Shown here piece by piece: positions 14,725 through 29,000 of a stretch of 64,000 nt of DNA. The position numbers and the translations under genes are program-made. Numbering within the stretch: the first letter of the stretch is position 1; the number at the start of each line of letters is the position of its first letter. The notes beneath the pieces are model-generated. The model searched no databases. It had not been told where the DNA came from and worked only from the letters and a program-made list of their open reading frames with translations. The stretch is from Parus major (lineage: Eukaryota; Chordata; Aves; Passeriformes; Paridae), in NCBI RefSeq assembly GCF_001522545.3, contig NC_031774.1, positions 22,368,566-22,432,565 of the forward strand. The letters are read 5' to 3'.

Positions 14725-15197
14725 TGTTGGACCACAGCTACAGAGCTGTGTCCAGGTTTGGTGTGCCAGGAAAGATGATGAGCGGGTTCAGCAGAGGGTC
14801 AGCAGGACAGCTAGGGGCTTGTCCTGGGAGGAGAGACTGAGGAAGCTGTGCTTCTTCAGCTGGAGAAGCAGGGATTTCAGGAGACCTACAGCAGCAGCCT
14901 GTCTGCACCCTTAGGAGGTTATGGGAAAGAGCCTGGACCTTCACAGTGCTGCATGCTGGGACAACAAAGGGCATAAACTGTAACAAGAGAAGTTCATAAG
15001 GAAAAACCTTTCTCCATGAGGGCAGTCAAACAGCAAAAGAGGCTGCCCAGAGAGGCTGTGCTGCCTCCATCCTCTGAAGTTTGCAAGGCCCGGTGAGTGT
15101 CCCAGTCCAACCCCATAGCTGACCCTGACTGGAGAAGGAGGTGGAACTGGAGATCTCCTGTGCTTCTTTCCAGTCCAAATTATCCTGTCATACTGTA
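14725..15197 (+). mobile_element. CR1 LINE 3'-end fragment
   Basis: The sequence follows the 3' part of chicken repeat 1, a non-LTR retroposon. It contains the GAGAGACTGAGGAAGCTG block, a diverged TTCAGCTGGAGAAG block, GGCTGCCCAGAGAGGCTGTG, and a terminal segment resembling GGAGATCTCC...CTTCCAGTCCAA. It ends in a decayed version of the ATTCTGTG tandem tail typical of CR1 at about 15181-15197. The copy lacks the reverse-transcriptase region and is 5'-truncated, as most CR1 copies are. It is diverged, so it is old and immobile. The left edge is approximate. Confidence 0.85.
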
Positions 15198-15692
15198 AAC
15201 TTAACTGACTTCTGTTCCCAAATCCTTTTATACACATTCTATTGATAAGACTCTGGGGAAACAAGGCCTGGCACTAAAACTAAATTTATCTGATAAAGCA
15301 GTAAGATACTTCAGGGTTCCAAGATCAGAAAAAGGAGGATCTCTCCTTGACTCCAAAGTGTCCTTTTTCTCCTAATTTTTTCATTAAGTCTTGTGCATAA
15401 TTGTTCTACTAAAGCTTTAGATATCAAAACTGTCTCCTTTTTCCAATTCTGCAGTATTTGAATTCTGGAGTTAATAACCTTGTGTTATGAAAGTTAACAA
15501 GGAAAGCCAGAGATTATTGTATGATCTGACTGTAACCTCATGATATATGAGTATGTTAATATAAGCATTAGCAATGACAGTCATAGGATCAGAGACAGAA
15601 CATGATCCCTGAATTAAGATGCTTACTTGAACATAGCCAGGAGTTTTTAGCCTGGTATTAAAGCAAAAAAACCCTGATGAATCAATATTACT

Positions 15693-15705
15693 TATATATA
15701 TATAT
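15693..15705. repeat. (TA)n microsatellite
   Basis: A short alternating TA run is followed directly by six T. No gene is nearby. Confidence 0.8.
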
Positions 15706-17628
15706 TTTTTTAGAACATATTTTGCATTTAAGTAAACCCCTAATTGATATAAATCACTCCTGCCAAAGCTAAATAAAGCTAATATTTTGGCTTCAGGGAT
15801 GTGTTTATTCAGCAAGATTTAGAAGCGAAAAAAATATGAGTGGTGACATGCAACATTTGTGTAACTCTGTCCCATTCACAAAGTGTCAATTCTGCTCAAT
15901 CCTCATGTTGTTCCACAAGGGATCCATGACATGCACTGCTTAATATTTTCCTAATAAAAATAAGCAGAATATGTGTGTGGGCAACCTGGAGCAATCTCTT
16001 ATGTCTTCCAGTACCTTAACAAGAATGGACTCTAACACCATTTTCATTGCCCTTATTACTGTTTCTCTTGCTGTTTATTGTCTCCTCTTCTGATTGAAAC
16101 ACACAGGTGTAATGAATAATTTATAATATTACACATTTACTCTTACAGAAAATGCAGACCATCAACATGTCTATATCAGTGATAAAAATGGGTAAGCAGA
16201 TCCACTAAAAAGAGATAAACAGCAAATGCTTACAGAGCTTCACCAAAATCATCAGCCATCCATCCTTCATGACTGTCCTGTGCAGCTCATCACAGACCAC
16301 TAATGCTTTAAGTGCCAGAGCTGCTCAGATCCATCACTGTGGATGCTGTGAACAGGCCAATTTCCTTTGAAGTCTATGAATATGACAAACATGAGACAGT
16401 AAAAGGGGAACTTCTTATTTTATTTTATTTTTTAGCAAAGGCCTATCCAGAGAAGACTGGGAAGACACCACAATTAGTGTACTAAATATATCAGGCAGCC
16501 TTTGCTTGCCCCCTAACAGCTTCACAACATATGCATTTGTTTCTTCGTGAATGCCTGTGAGGGATGTGTTCTATGAAAAAGAGATGGCTGCAGAAGAACA
16601 GGAATTAATAAATTAGGTTTATGTGCATATGCATCATCAGCATTCCTCAGTATTCACCTCCCATCAGACACTAGAAGACTAATGTGGTTTTTTTAGACAG
16701 AAGTGGTTTTTTTTAACTTGAAACCAATTACTGATTAAACAGTAGAAAGGAAAATGGTCCAGTTAATTGATCATTTTTAATCAGATGCAGGCTAGAGAAG
16801 TATGGATTATTCATGCTTAGTTGATGCTTCTATTGAAAATAAAATGCAAAGTTGGTTACGTATCCAGAGTAGAAAATGTTCATTGCTGAAAAAAGAAAAG
16901 GTTTTTCCTTGCAGTATTGTTCAATAAATAATCAATTTCTCGCCATAAAAGTGAATCCAGAGTACTGGAAATAGGAAATTTAATTTTAAGTTGCTGACAC
17001 AGATCTAATGAGTTTGGTACTGATTCAGCCATTGCTACCAATCTAATTTTGCACACACAATGCTACCACAAAAAAGAAATATTACCTTTGTCATTAGTTT
17101 TTAAAAATGTCAAAGAATTAATACTTTGCATTGTTATAATGCCTCCTTTTCAAAAAGAACACAGTGTTGGCAAAGACAAATATAATAAAGCTCATATTTT
17201 CTTTTAGGATTAGGTATCATGTAAGGAGAAATACTAAAGAATACTCATGGGCTTGTTAAAGGTTATTTAAGGTGTCTGTAGCAGAGTAAGGAGCAGCACT
17301 CACACATTCTGATTTCCCCACCCTGTGCTTTTCCTACCAGGTCATCCTGAGTGAAATTTTGTTATCTCTGCTTCTGTGCAATCTGGAAAACATTCAACAC
17401 AGAAATTCTCTGCTTCAAAGAGAAACAGACACTGGGATGTTCCAGTAAAGAAGTCAACACAGTGTAGCCATCTGCCTCCATCCTCCCAGTGCTACAAAAG
17501 CAGCAAGGTCTGCAATCCTTCAGCCACCTTCCTAGTTCAGAAATTCAGGCTGCCCCTGCTCTTGTTGCAGTGAAATTACTGACCATGTGTTCCCTAATGC
17601 GCCATACATTCCACAAATGAATAATTTA

Positions 17629-17652
17629 AAAAATAAAATAAAATAAAATAAA
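17629..17652. repeat. (AAAAT)n microsatellite
   Basis: A T recurs every five bases in an otherwise A-only run, giving about 4.6 AAAAT units. It lies about 50 bases from a (TA)n run at 17700-17714. Confidence 0.85.
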
Positions 17653-17699
17653 TGATGCAGTCACACATTTATTTAAGTGAATAAAGAATCAAAAGTAAA

Positions 17700-17714
17700 A
17701 TATATATATATATA
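17700..17714. repeat. (TA)n microsatellite
   Basis: Seven uninterrupted TA units lie close to the AAAAT repeat just upstream. Confidence 0.85.
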
Positions 17715-20700
17715 AGAAGAGGAGAAAGTCAACAGTGAATAAAGTGAGTATGAAGAGGAATTACGACTTCAAGTTTCCTTTCATGTAGGATTCCTACACA
17801 AGAAACATTGACTTAAATGCTCTTAGATGTATTAACAAATCCATATGCAAGATGCAACAGAGTGCATAATAAGGTGATAATTATTTTCCAACCTTGGCCT
17901 CATGCTAATATCTTGCTATCAAAAGAGCATTGCATGATTTCTTCATCTCCCCTGAGATGGAACACTAAGCTTGAAATGCCCAGTATCACTTTCAGGACTA
18001 TCATTCTTCTGAAGCACTTTTACAAGAGGAAATGTGAGCAATCTGCCACCCAGGAAAACTACCTGCCACAGCAAAACCAGAACTTCATGGTCAGGTGCAG
18101 ATGAAAATCTTGAAGCAGATGCTTAAAGGAATACACACAAGAAAGTTCATTTTAAATACAATGTTTACAGATTTTTATGCTGCATTTATGCATCTGGAGG
18201 AATGCATAATGTGATAGCAAAGGATATTTACTATTATTAAAATTCTTCTTTAAAGGAAAATGCAAGATTTTAACCACTTTTTGAGTTCCAAATAGAATAT
18301 CTCAAAATTTTTTACTAGAATGAAGTACTAATCTGTAGAGCTCCCTAGACTTTTTGGTTAAAATCAAGGTACAGCAATTGCCATTATGTTTTCCTTTCAT
18401 GAGTTAGAATAGAGATTATGAATCATCAGGTAGAATATTGTTTATTCAACTGCTATTATCAATGAGGATATCATTTTCATAACCACACAGGAAACATAAC
18501 ACTACTTTCAAGAACAAATTACCAATTCATAAGTATAAAACTAATTAAAATATGAAAACATTAAAATTTTAAAAATACAAAAACTTATTTAATATTTCTA
18601 GAACTTTGGATGATGTTTTGCCTTTTTGGTGTGATGTGGAAAGATTTTGTCCCTTCTGATTGGTCATTTTTTTCCCCTAATGATTTTGGTATAGATTGTA
18701 AGTATGAAATTCCCATGTGGGGTCTGAGAAGATGAACTCAGAGGTGTTTTCTCCCCATTGTGGACATCAGGGAGCTGCTGCAAGGGGCAGGGTCCACACA
18801 GAGGCAGAGCCCCTCCAACAGGAGGGGTGAGTGTGTGGGGGAAGCCACTCAGCCCAAAGAGGGACATTAGGCTGTTGCCCATAGAGGTGTGGAGGTACAA
18901 CCACCTCCCATTCCCTGGGGCTGTACCGAGACCTCAGAACCTGAGAGACCAAAAATGAAATGTGTTTCATGGGTACAAACGCGTTTCATGGGCAGCCCAT
19001 GTACCCCCAGGCACTTTGGGGGATGTGCAGGTGGCATTAGCACATTGAGGAATAGGTAAAGGAGAGTATGCAGGCATTTGCAGATGCTCATTAACATTTG
19101 AAAGTGCCTGATAGTGTGTTGTACTATTGATACAGCTTCTGAATGTGTAGTCCAAATTATTCACATTATGTTCTTCATTGTCCTTTAAATACATGTTATT
19201 AATAAATCAGCCAACCGCTTCCATCTTATTTGGTTTAAATCACTTGAAATGACCTGTTCTATTCTCTATCAAACATATATGCTATCATGCCACTGCAGCA
19301 CTGTGTTCCTTCAAACCTCATTTAATCCTGAAGCAGCTTTTTTACTAAATGTTTTGTTTCACTCAAACGTTTCTAATAATACTCTTTTTTACAATGTATC
19401 AAAAAAAATCAGTGGCAAAGCTAAACAATTAGCACAGAACTTTATGACAAAATGATGCAAAGGTAAATTAAAACAAAGACTTGATGACAATATTTTGGCA
19501 TAAATGTAATCCTTATCTAGAAAATTAATCAAAGGGAATAACACTTCAAAATTATTTCATGCACTAGTGTGCATTTGGCTTGAAACACTTCTTGCTTTAC
19601 CTTCAATGAATAAAATTGCAGTAACTTCATTTGGCTACTGTAGTTTTTATCATTTGACTGAGGAACCCAAATTTAGTGTGACGGCTGAGAGGAACTGGGT
19701 CTCCTCCACCCTCACTCATGTTCTCTCACACTTGCAAGTACTGATCACTCAATCCTCTATTTGTAAAATAGTTATATTCTGAAGAGGAAATCTGAATTCT
19801 TTGATTTTTTCCTAATGAGTTTAACTCCCTGAAGCAGCTCATTGTAGAATACTGAGAGACTCAGTAACGAGCTGAATGAGGCTGGTGGGAACTAATGAGG
19901 CTTGCAGGAACTAATCTAGTTCTACCTCCGATTCTTAATTCTCTTTATTTCTTAAAGTTTGGGAAACTTGCTCAGTCCATTCCTACCTCAAATGCAGCAG
20001 CTGAAATAACACTTTCCTCATTTCTACAGATATGGGCAGACTGCAGAAACTTGTTACGTGATGATTTTGCTGAGGCTTGGATAAAATTTAATTGCAACTG
20101 TACATATAAAGACTTTAATGAATTGTGACAAAATGGATTAAAATGTGTTAGTATAATTTAAATGCTAAATTCCAAATTACAACAATTGGATTGAAATTTG
20201 GGAATATTTAAGAGAAGACATATGACTTGTTTCAATTAAAGCTGTTTCCAATGATAATTTCTAAATTAAACCTTTGCTCCTGGGTTCTCATTTCTTTGCC
20301 CCTTCATTCCATTTCAGAGGACAATGCTATTCCACCAATGCATCCGACCCACTCTCTTTCCTAGTTCTACACTGGGCCATATTCTAAGTCTCTGTCCCTA
20401 TCTGTGTGGTGCTCAGGGACCACGCTAATTGCACCAGAGAAAATCCAGGGCCAACAGTCCACACACACAAGAAGAGCTCACTTCATTTCACCAGTGCAGA
20501 AATCACAGGGTTTTCAGCAATCATCATAGGACAGTGCAACCACCACCCAAAAAACAGGAAACCTACTTATCACAGAACTACCATTTTCTGCTCAGGCTGC
20601 CAGGCACTGATCTGCAGCCTTCTTTCCCTCAGGAAAACATATTGGAGGATGTACATTTAAAGAAACAGGCTGGATTTCCCTGTGCATACCCTATGAGAAC

Positions 20701-23700
20701 AGAAACAAATCACAGGCATGATTTCTACCTCCCCCAGAAAGAATCAGAGAGAAGCATTTGTGCTGTTTCCCAGATTAACTGAAGGAATATCAGCTTTGAC
20801 TGGAGTGCTAACACTGTGCATGGAGCAGAGCAGGTTACCTGTGACTCTTAGCTCCAGCCAAGAAAACATGCAGGGAATGATTCACCCTCCTTTCAGGAAG
20901 CCACTGTGCTGCAAAAAATTAAATCTCAACAGAATTACCTCAGTGTGTAAGTCTCACACTATCTGGACATATAGGGCTAAATTTCACCCTCATTAATAGT
21001 TTTCACTCATTTGATTAAAGGGGTATCTGGTGTTAGCTGCCCCTAAGCCACAATTAAAAAGCATTTTGCATTTAGTCAGTAATTTGACAACACAGACAAT
21101 TTTTCTCTGTTAAGGGACTTATTCATAAAAATCTAATATATAACAAAGCCTGACTTAATTTGTCTTTATGGAAGGATACACCTTTAAATTCAACCTTTAA
21201 TCAAAGGATATAAAAACACCTTACAAGAGCAGATGAGAATTATTATGCACTACCAGAATTTGGAGGAGCTCAGGTGTGGGGTCTGTAATGATTTTTTCAG
21301 CATCATGTTTCAAGTCAGTGGAAAAGCAGAGACTAAAGGAAGGTCTCCTGGCACTCAGGATCTTTACATCAGCTGTTGTATTAAACCACTTCTCTGTTCC
21401 CTGTGTGGTCTGCAACTTGGAAGAGAAAAAGGAATAAGGCAAACAGTCACCTTAGTGGGGTCTGACAGGTTACCACAGCTCATCTGAACCACACTCTGTA
21501 TTTACCCTTATTCTGCCCTCAATATGAGGAAATCTGATCCAGTTTAAGGTTCCTCTAATGCTGACTAAACTAAATCAAATTTACTTTATGATTGCCATGG
21601 GCTAAGAGCAAACTCATAAATAGTACTGAAATATGGCAGTATGTGGTAGCTTGGTAAACCACTTTCTTGGTAACTTTGCTACCTGATAAACCCTGTCTTT
21701 TGATGAGGTATATGTCAAGACCTAAAAGCCCTAACAGGCTACTGACATAATTTATATTGACTGATTACTGACTTATCTGTAAGTGGTCACTATTTTAATC
21801 CCTGATCTGATGTCTTTCCAAAATATAATATGCATTTATAATGTACGTATTATAAGTATATAGTGTACATAAAAATATGTACCCATCCTGTGCCCATCCC
21901 CACATCACGGAAATAGGCAGCCCCAGATTCTTCATACCCCTTCATCTAGCAGCCTTGCAGAGGGTAAAAATCAAGGAAGATATACAATAAATATTTGAAT
22001 CTTCAAAATATTTAAGCAGCAGACAAGGCATGAAAGCAGATTTCCCCTCCTGCCTTTCTCATTCATTCAATTTTGCCTTTTGGAACCTGTTTTACTTTCT
22101 GTACTAAAGAATATCAGAAGCTATTTTCTAACTGGTCCATTTCAATCTGTGATATAAAATACCTATTACCCACAGTGTCAGACTGTAGAGGACTCTCCAG
22201 GGAAAATCCTTTTTCTTGAGCTACAGACTGGACTGGAGCACGAATTACAGTGGCTAAAGCAGACAGACAGAACAGGATAAAGGTCCCTCCATCCTCATAT
22301 TTATGACAGGATGAGTTGGACTATTTCAGCTACATGATACTCTCTATGAGCAAACACAAACACAAACAGATGCCAAAAGAAAACACATTTCTGTTTGTGC
22401 AATAACAGCAGATGGAGGATTGTCATGGAGCCTGCAAGGTAGGGCATTCATTTAATATAGATTCTTACTTGCTGATGATGCTCATGCTTACTTCATATCA
22501 CCTCATCTGGTGTTTCTCTTACCCTAGTTTTCTGCTTGGAATCATAAGAGTGAATATTTTAATGTGCTAATCTTCCAGAGACAAGCACAGACAGAATAGT
22601 TTCCCATCACTTTAATTATTGGATAGCACACTGTCTGGAGTTCTCAACAGCCACAGTTTCTATTTATTGGAAAACCTTTAACTCTCTGTGAGGAAGATCA
22701 TTATCTGATACTCTGCAAATGAAGTGTTTGATGAGAACATGATTAATCAGAAAGTATTCTGAGCAGCTCAGCTCTTGGTGACAGGCCCATAATCAAAGAG
22801 GCAATAAGAATGTGCACTAAAGCAATTTTGTGATTAACATATACATGATTCTGGCCACTCCTGTATGCAAAGCAAAGTGTTGAGGACAAGTGGACAGAAA
22901 ATGAATAAAATGTCTTATTTCCATAATTTTTCAAATGAAACCTGAACTGAGCAGGAATAAAACTGCAATAACCTTCTGCCTTTAGCCTATGAGAACAGTA
23001 AATGCAAAATATGGTAACACATCTCCTGTTCTTAATTCCAAAACTACTGGTATTCCTTATTCATTTTCTCATAGCCTAGAATATGTCATGCAGTCAGATT
23101 TCAAAAGAAGCTTTATATTTAGCTGAAAGAAAAGCTGGGCCAGGCATGGCAAACAGGCATTGATTAGTATCCGCCTGCCAAAAGGATTCTGCAAAGATCT
23201 TGCCAAATGACAACATCCTCCCCCACACCCCTCGTCCCCATCTTCTTTGCTAGCCTGATAGTTTTTCTGTTACCTGTTTTCTTTGTTCATTTTCATCAAT
23301 TAATTAAGGTGGCAGTTCATCTTGCAGTCTTCTGGGCAGCCTAACCAAGAGCCATGACAGAGCAGTGATTCTATTCACCTGCTGGGGACAACTGAAAGAT
23401 CTCCAGAAAGAAAATATTACTGAAGGAAAGAAGAAAATAAGCTCACATCCAAGGCTTTCTTTCATATATAAAGAAAGCAGGCAAAGGACCAAGACCTAAA
23501 AGTTTTAAATTCTTTTGTTTCATTGAACTCCTGTGTTCCTTATCGTATTTAAAATACTTGCTACAATATTGCAGCAAAAATTAAAAATATCACTTAACTT
23601 ATCAAAATACCTGAAGGTATGAAAGAGTTATTGCAGGGTTCAGCTGGGGTATTAATTTTTACACTGTTTACAGTAAATAACATACTTTAATCCTTCTTCA

Positions 23701-24109
23701 CTGGGAGATAAGCTACCTTAGGATCTAAGAATATGCACATAAGCCACAGGCTGCAAAGTAGCGTCCTGCAAGTTTGTACCTTTACTAACATCACAGTAAC
23801 TTTGCTCTGTGACATGTTCTGAGAAGGGGAAATGTGGATATATGTGTTAGGGGTGCTTCCACTCCTGAATTAGTAAGTCTATGTCTATAGGCAAAAAAAG
23901 TATCTCAAAAATTATTTAAGACAGATCCCCTATTGCTGCAATCTTGGTACTACCCTTCACACTGGCAAGGTTTAAAATACAACAGCAACTTTCAGCCATT
24001 TTGTCTTCATTTTGCACAGATGTAAATGACTGCAAAGGTGCAGAGTTATGGAGAATCTGGCACTTAATAAATATTAATTAGCAAAGAATTAGACTGCCCC
24101 GTTGTGGTG

Positions 24110-24250
24110 CTAAGCATTATCATTCCCACTTAATAAATGGTTCTGCAGTCACAGAACAAGGTTAATTTACTAGTTCACAATAGCACCAGACAATGACAGA
24201 GCCAGGAATAGAATCCAGGTGCCTCACAGCTACTTGCTAGTCCTGTGAGC
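24110..24250 (-). mobile_element. Ancient MIR/CORE-SINE-like fossil
   Basis: Read on the minus strand, the stretch follows the tRNA-derived head and core of the MIR/CORE-SINE superfamily. A box-B-like GGATTCTATTCC precedes TGGCTCTGTCA. About 60-80 bases later come a degraded GTGACTGCAGAACC and a GTGGGAATGATAAT segment, corresponding to the TGTGTGACCTTGGG and ATGGGGATAATAAT parts of the consensus as I remember it. Order and spacing fit, but identity is low. These SINEs were active before birds and mammals diverged, so a readable copy in a bird would be very old. It could instead be another SINE that shares the core. An open frame across it is a shadow. Confidence 0.55.
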
Positions 24251-25674
24251 CCCACAGCTGCGCTTTTCTTGTGTTTGCCTTTCTGACTGCATCCGTTCCC
24301 TAAAACAGCTAAAATTACATCATATTGCTGTCTCTTTACCTGGGGAAAATATGTGAAGATTCCCTGCAGCAAAAAGCTGTCAATGTCACAACACAACACA
24401 ATCAGCCAGGGATGGTTTCCCCTGGGACAAGAGGCATGACAACCAACAAGTTAAATGAGCAGCTCAAAGGGATTTTTTTGTTGACAAAAGGTTAGTTTAA
24501 AAATAAGTAATGCCATGTTAATGGTGGTATTTCCATTGACTGTCCAACATCAAAATACTTAAGAACACATCCTGCAGAGTCCAGTGATTGAGATATTTTA
24601 CAAATTGTAGACAAAATTCAAAGGATTGAAAGGGTTGATGCTGCACCAAGAAACTTTGATATTTTGATGAACCTTGACTTTTTGTGACTTGCAATTCCAA
24701 GAAAGCTCTTCTGTGCTCTGGCCAGAAATACGGAGGGTAAGGGAAACAAATAAAAATAAAAGCAACTTCTCAGGAAAAAAGGTGTCAAATACTCTGAGTA
24801 TTTGACAATATCTGTCACATCAAGACACAGATAAAAGGGACATTGTAAATGAAATGTTTAGGATCAGAATAAAACTACACAACTGTTCTTTAATCTCTTC
24901 CAAAGACCAAATAGCATTCCTATTTTAGAGATGCCTTATGTCAATTAAAAAAATTCTTTTTAGCAGACTGAAAATTACCTGACTGAAATTCCATCATCAG
25001 AAGTCTCTGTTAATTTGAAAGGCATAAGTACAGGACATTGGGGGTTTCATAGTCACACTTCCATATTACAAGACAGCTGATGCAAAAACATGAAAGTTCA
25101 TATGAAGGACATCACCATCCACCAACAAATACAGGAGTTAGTCCAAAACTTCTGGAATAAGCAAGGGGACACTTCTGAACACAAGTTATCGCTGAAGAGA
25201 ACTGTCCATACCCAGCATGAACTGCTAGGGGAGCCGAGAGCAAAATGAGTGGTTGAAGCTTTCTCATCTCTACAGGTGGTAATGCAAATACCAGCTTGGT
25301 GGTATTATACAAGCACTTTCTCTATTCCTGCAGCAAACAGAAAAGGTAATTAAATTTAACATTACACTGTAATGAAACAGTCAGGTGAAGGAAGAAAATC
25401 AAATATGGAACAACAGTATTTTATATCCTACCAGCAGTTATCTAAAAGAAAACTCTTCTTTTCTTTTAGAAAACAAAATTCTCCAAAAGGATTTTGGACA
25501 AAATGATAATGACAGATCTGAACATTCATTTGCATTACCAAACCACTACAATCTAAAATTACATATATTAAGACCAAACTGTTTCTCTTCAGCTCCACTT
25601 ACATTTGAGTGATAAACTATCCTCAGTATGAAGAAAATCTGAAGCAAATTGAGGTGAAAGAGAACTGACATGGA

Positions 25675-26068
25675 TCGAAAGCTGGCTGGATGGCAGGGCC
25701 CAGAGGGTGGTGATCAGTGGCACCTAGTTGAGTTTGAGGCCAGTAACCAGTGGTGTACCCCAGTGGTCAGTGCTGGGATCTAAACAACTTGACATCTTCA
25801 AGCATCTTGACAACAGGGGGCAATGGGCACAAACTGACACAGGAGGTTCTGCCTGAACTCATGAAAACAGCTTTTTCCTGTCAAAATGTGAATGACTGTG
25901 CAGTGGCACAGGTTACTCAGAGGCTGTGGAGTCACCGTCCCCCGAGACATTCAAAAGCCCCCCAGAACTGTCCCTAAACAACTGCCTCAAGGCAAATCTG
26001 CTTGAGTTGGGGTTTGGATCAGATGATTCCAGAGGTCCCTTCTGACATCACCATTCTGTGATTCTACA
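25675..26068 (+). mobile_element. CR1 LINE fragment, internally deleted
   Basis: The first part (to about 25790) is from the CR1 ORF2 reverse transcriptase, around CTGGCTGGATGGCAGGGCCC and GTGTACCCCAGTGGTCAGTG (the GVPQGSVLG motif region of the protein). The sequence then jumps to the 3' end, with GGGGCAATGGGCACAAACTG, GAGGCTGTGGAGTCACC and CAGAGGTCCCTTCTGAC. It finishes in two units of the 8-bp tail, ATTCTGTG and ATTCTACA, at 26053-26068. About a kilobase of consensus is missing in between, so this is a deletion derivative with a genuine 3' end. Confidence 0.9.
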
Positions 26069-29000
26069 AAATATAAAATCTTAAGTCCCAATACTACTAC
26101 TAATCCTATCAGAATTAGCATAGAAAATGGCAATGAGTGGAAAGCTATTACTTGACTCCTCAAAGACATCAAGTGAGAATATGCAACAGAGGCTTAATTT
26201 TTCCATAATCTGAAAGTTAGTTCCTATTTTTAAAAGGAATATAGTACAATGTAGAGGTGTTTCAAGTATTGGTGACTATTAACAGTCTCTAGTGGTGCTC
26301 CACTTCCTGGGGATAGCTGGAACTTGGCAGACAAACAAGAACCCAACTTTTATAAGAGGAGAAACCCCCACTGCTCTACCTTCCATTTGGAACAGCCCTG
26401 TTTCCCTGTCAGCCACGAAACTGGGGCATACTGAGCTTTAGTATTCTGTGCTGCACTCATCTTGCACTGAATTTCTGTTGTCACAAAAGGCATACTGCAG
26501 CTTTGTCTGATACCACTGAAAAAACCCTTCTCTTGACCTCAGCCTGCGATGAACAGGTACTAAATTTATGAAAGTGACATCTGGAAGACAATAAAAATAG
26601 TCAGGTTCATGGACCCTTGGCATGTTGTTTAAACTCCTCAGTTTTATCTGTGTAAACAAATAAGCAAAACATTGAAGAACAGCTTTATTTATATGGGATT
26701 CCCAGACAAGTCATTAGAGGAAATTTTGGTTGTTTCATGACAGTATTCAAAAGCTAAATGTCAGCTGAAGTATCAACATTTCTTTGTTGATCACTTAGGC
26801 AGCTTTAGAATGTGATGAATAAAAGCAAATAATCCCCAACATTCCTTTTACTTGTAAAATTCCTGTAATGAGTCAATAAACATTCCTCTGAAAAGGAGTA
26901 GGGGACATATTAAAACTTCAACTAGACAGTTCCTTAAACAAGCAGAAACTGCAGTAAGAAAGATTAAGTTAACACTGGGGGTGCAACTCACAGTACTCAA
27001 AAAAAACCCACACTTGCACAGTTTTTGTCCCAGGCATTCAGTGTTCTTTTCATTCAGGTTCTGAATACTGGATCTGCTATCTACCTTATTCAGCTCTCAC
27101 CTCAAACAACCTCTGTGATATATCTCCTGTGTCCCCATTTGCTTCTTGTATCTGACAGTGTAAAAATACACCAATGTTACTCTGTGAAAAATTTTTCATG
27201 CAAAATGTATCTCAAAGCAGTACTCAAACTTAAATTAAACATTGTATTACAATATAGAAGAAAGATGTTATGCTGCCAATTTAGTCTGAAAAGTGGTAAG
27301 AAAAACCTGAAGAACCTGCATACTGTTTCTCATTAGCTATACTAAAACTGCTCAGTTTACCAATAAAAGTGCCCTTTACTCCCTGACAACACTGCTCTAC
27401 TAAATACCCTGAAAATTAGCTTGATCAATGTGCTGTGTTGCTTCTTTACTCATCTTTCCAGCATTTCATTTGGCAAACTCCCTGATAATATTCATTTTGA
27501 GAGCTTTTGGTCCTGGATTCAACCAAAGGTTAATGATACTTTAATGGAGACTGCATGTTTCTCCAAGCTGATGACCATCACTGACATTTTGACTCAGATT
27601 CTATACTGCTCTCTATCGTTGTAATTAGTGCTTCTGCACAAATAAGATGCAACATTAGAAAATAAAAATGGTTGTGTTTTAAACTCTGCAAGAAGAGTGT
27701 AAATGACCATATATAGAAAAATATTTTTATATCAGAAAACAGAATTAAGTCTTGTGTTGTTGAAGAAAATACATGCCTGCCAAGACTAAAATTTTGAGAG
27801 CAATACTTTTGAGTGCAAAACCACATCAGCACATTCACAGAAGAAAAATATAATACAGAAGAAGAGTCTTGGCTGCCACCCTTTCAAATACTACAAACTC
27901 TCACTATTGATTTAAGGATTGCAGCTATTTTTTTTTCCTGACAGCTTTTCCTGTGTAACTAATGCACAAAAATAAGATAATTATTCATTTGATGCACCTC
28001 TTTCTCTTCCTTTATGAAAGATCTTAAAACCCAAACATTGGCTGTAGACCATGTGGGAAAAAAACAACAAAAATTAAAAAAAAAATATAAAAAAATTAAA
28101 AAAAAGGACAGTCCTTGACTGCACCCAGAAACAGAAAGAAGCAGATGGTGACCTCAGTATTAATGGCTCATAGCAGTCGAAATTCCCATTGGCACAGAGG
28201 GGTCCGTGACATTGTAAAGAGCGCATGGCACTTGATAAAGGCAGTGAAGTAACACAGCAGTGTCCTTCCCACCATGCTTAGGGGAAACGCACCAGCATCA
28301 GCACTTCCCCAAGCACATTTCCCCAAGGGAAATGCATCCAGAGGGTTGTTTAGACATAAAACACTTGTGGTTCCCAGTTCATGATCCCGTCCTCATTTGT
28401 TCCTTCAGTGTGTGAATGCAGCAATGTGTCCTTCTCTTCCCACAAATCACCCAGACTTAGAGCTCTAGCTGAATGATGAACTCTACACCAGCATTTGACC
28501 CAAAAGCCAGCTGAGAACTGTGAATTCAGCTGTACAGTCTAATGCTATGACCACGTAGACAAACATAGCAAACAATGGGAATAAATGCCACACAAACAAT
28601 ATATGTAACAATGCACTTTTAGAAATGTTGAGGAATACATTCAGTGCCTGTAGCAACGCTGCTTCCCCTGAAAAGTGAACTTAGCAATCCTACTTGCTGT
28701 TAATAAAAGCAGACACTTCTCAACAGAATATACATTTTTAATATTGAATTAGTAGTGACAGGGCTCCTTACCTACCCACTCACATGTCAAGGAAAGGAAC
28801 AATGATGCTGTCCTCCTGCTTCTCCACTCTTAAGCTCTGAATTACACATACTCAATATCAAAATATTATGAGCCTCTTCTCCTACCTCTTCTAAATGTTA
28901 TATCACTAACACAATGTAAAATTGGTATTTCTGAATTTAACTGATGGCACCAGTGTTACACAAGTATTGTAATTAAACTTAGTGAGAGACCATAAAGAAA

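Larger units (their letters stand above)
15198..25674. other. Intergenic DNA between two CR1 copies
   Basis: I identify no gene. Contents I can name are short AT microsatellites (15693-15705, 17629-17652 and 17700-17714) and a MIR/CORE-SINE-like fossil at about 24110-24250. A GC-richer block at 18720-19060 stands out in composition but matches no repeat or gene I recognise. The remainder is unremarkable AT-rich DNA with short chance open frames. Confidence 0.7.

Noticed and set aside
14531..14914. 127-codon open frame and overlapping frames on both strands
   Set aside because: They run into the CR1 fragment and its CAG-rich flank. The frames follow LINE and simple-repeat sequence, not a host gene.
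18720..19060. GC-rich block that might be a solo LTR or gene remnant
   Set aside because: I could not find LTR ends, a target duplication, or any recognisable coding or repeat motif.
24175..24399. Minus-strand open frame of 74 codons
   Set aside because: It covers the SINE-like fossil and does not resemble a known protein.
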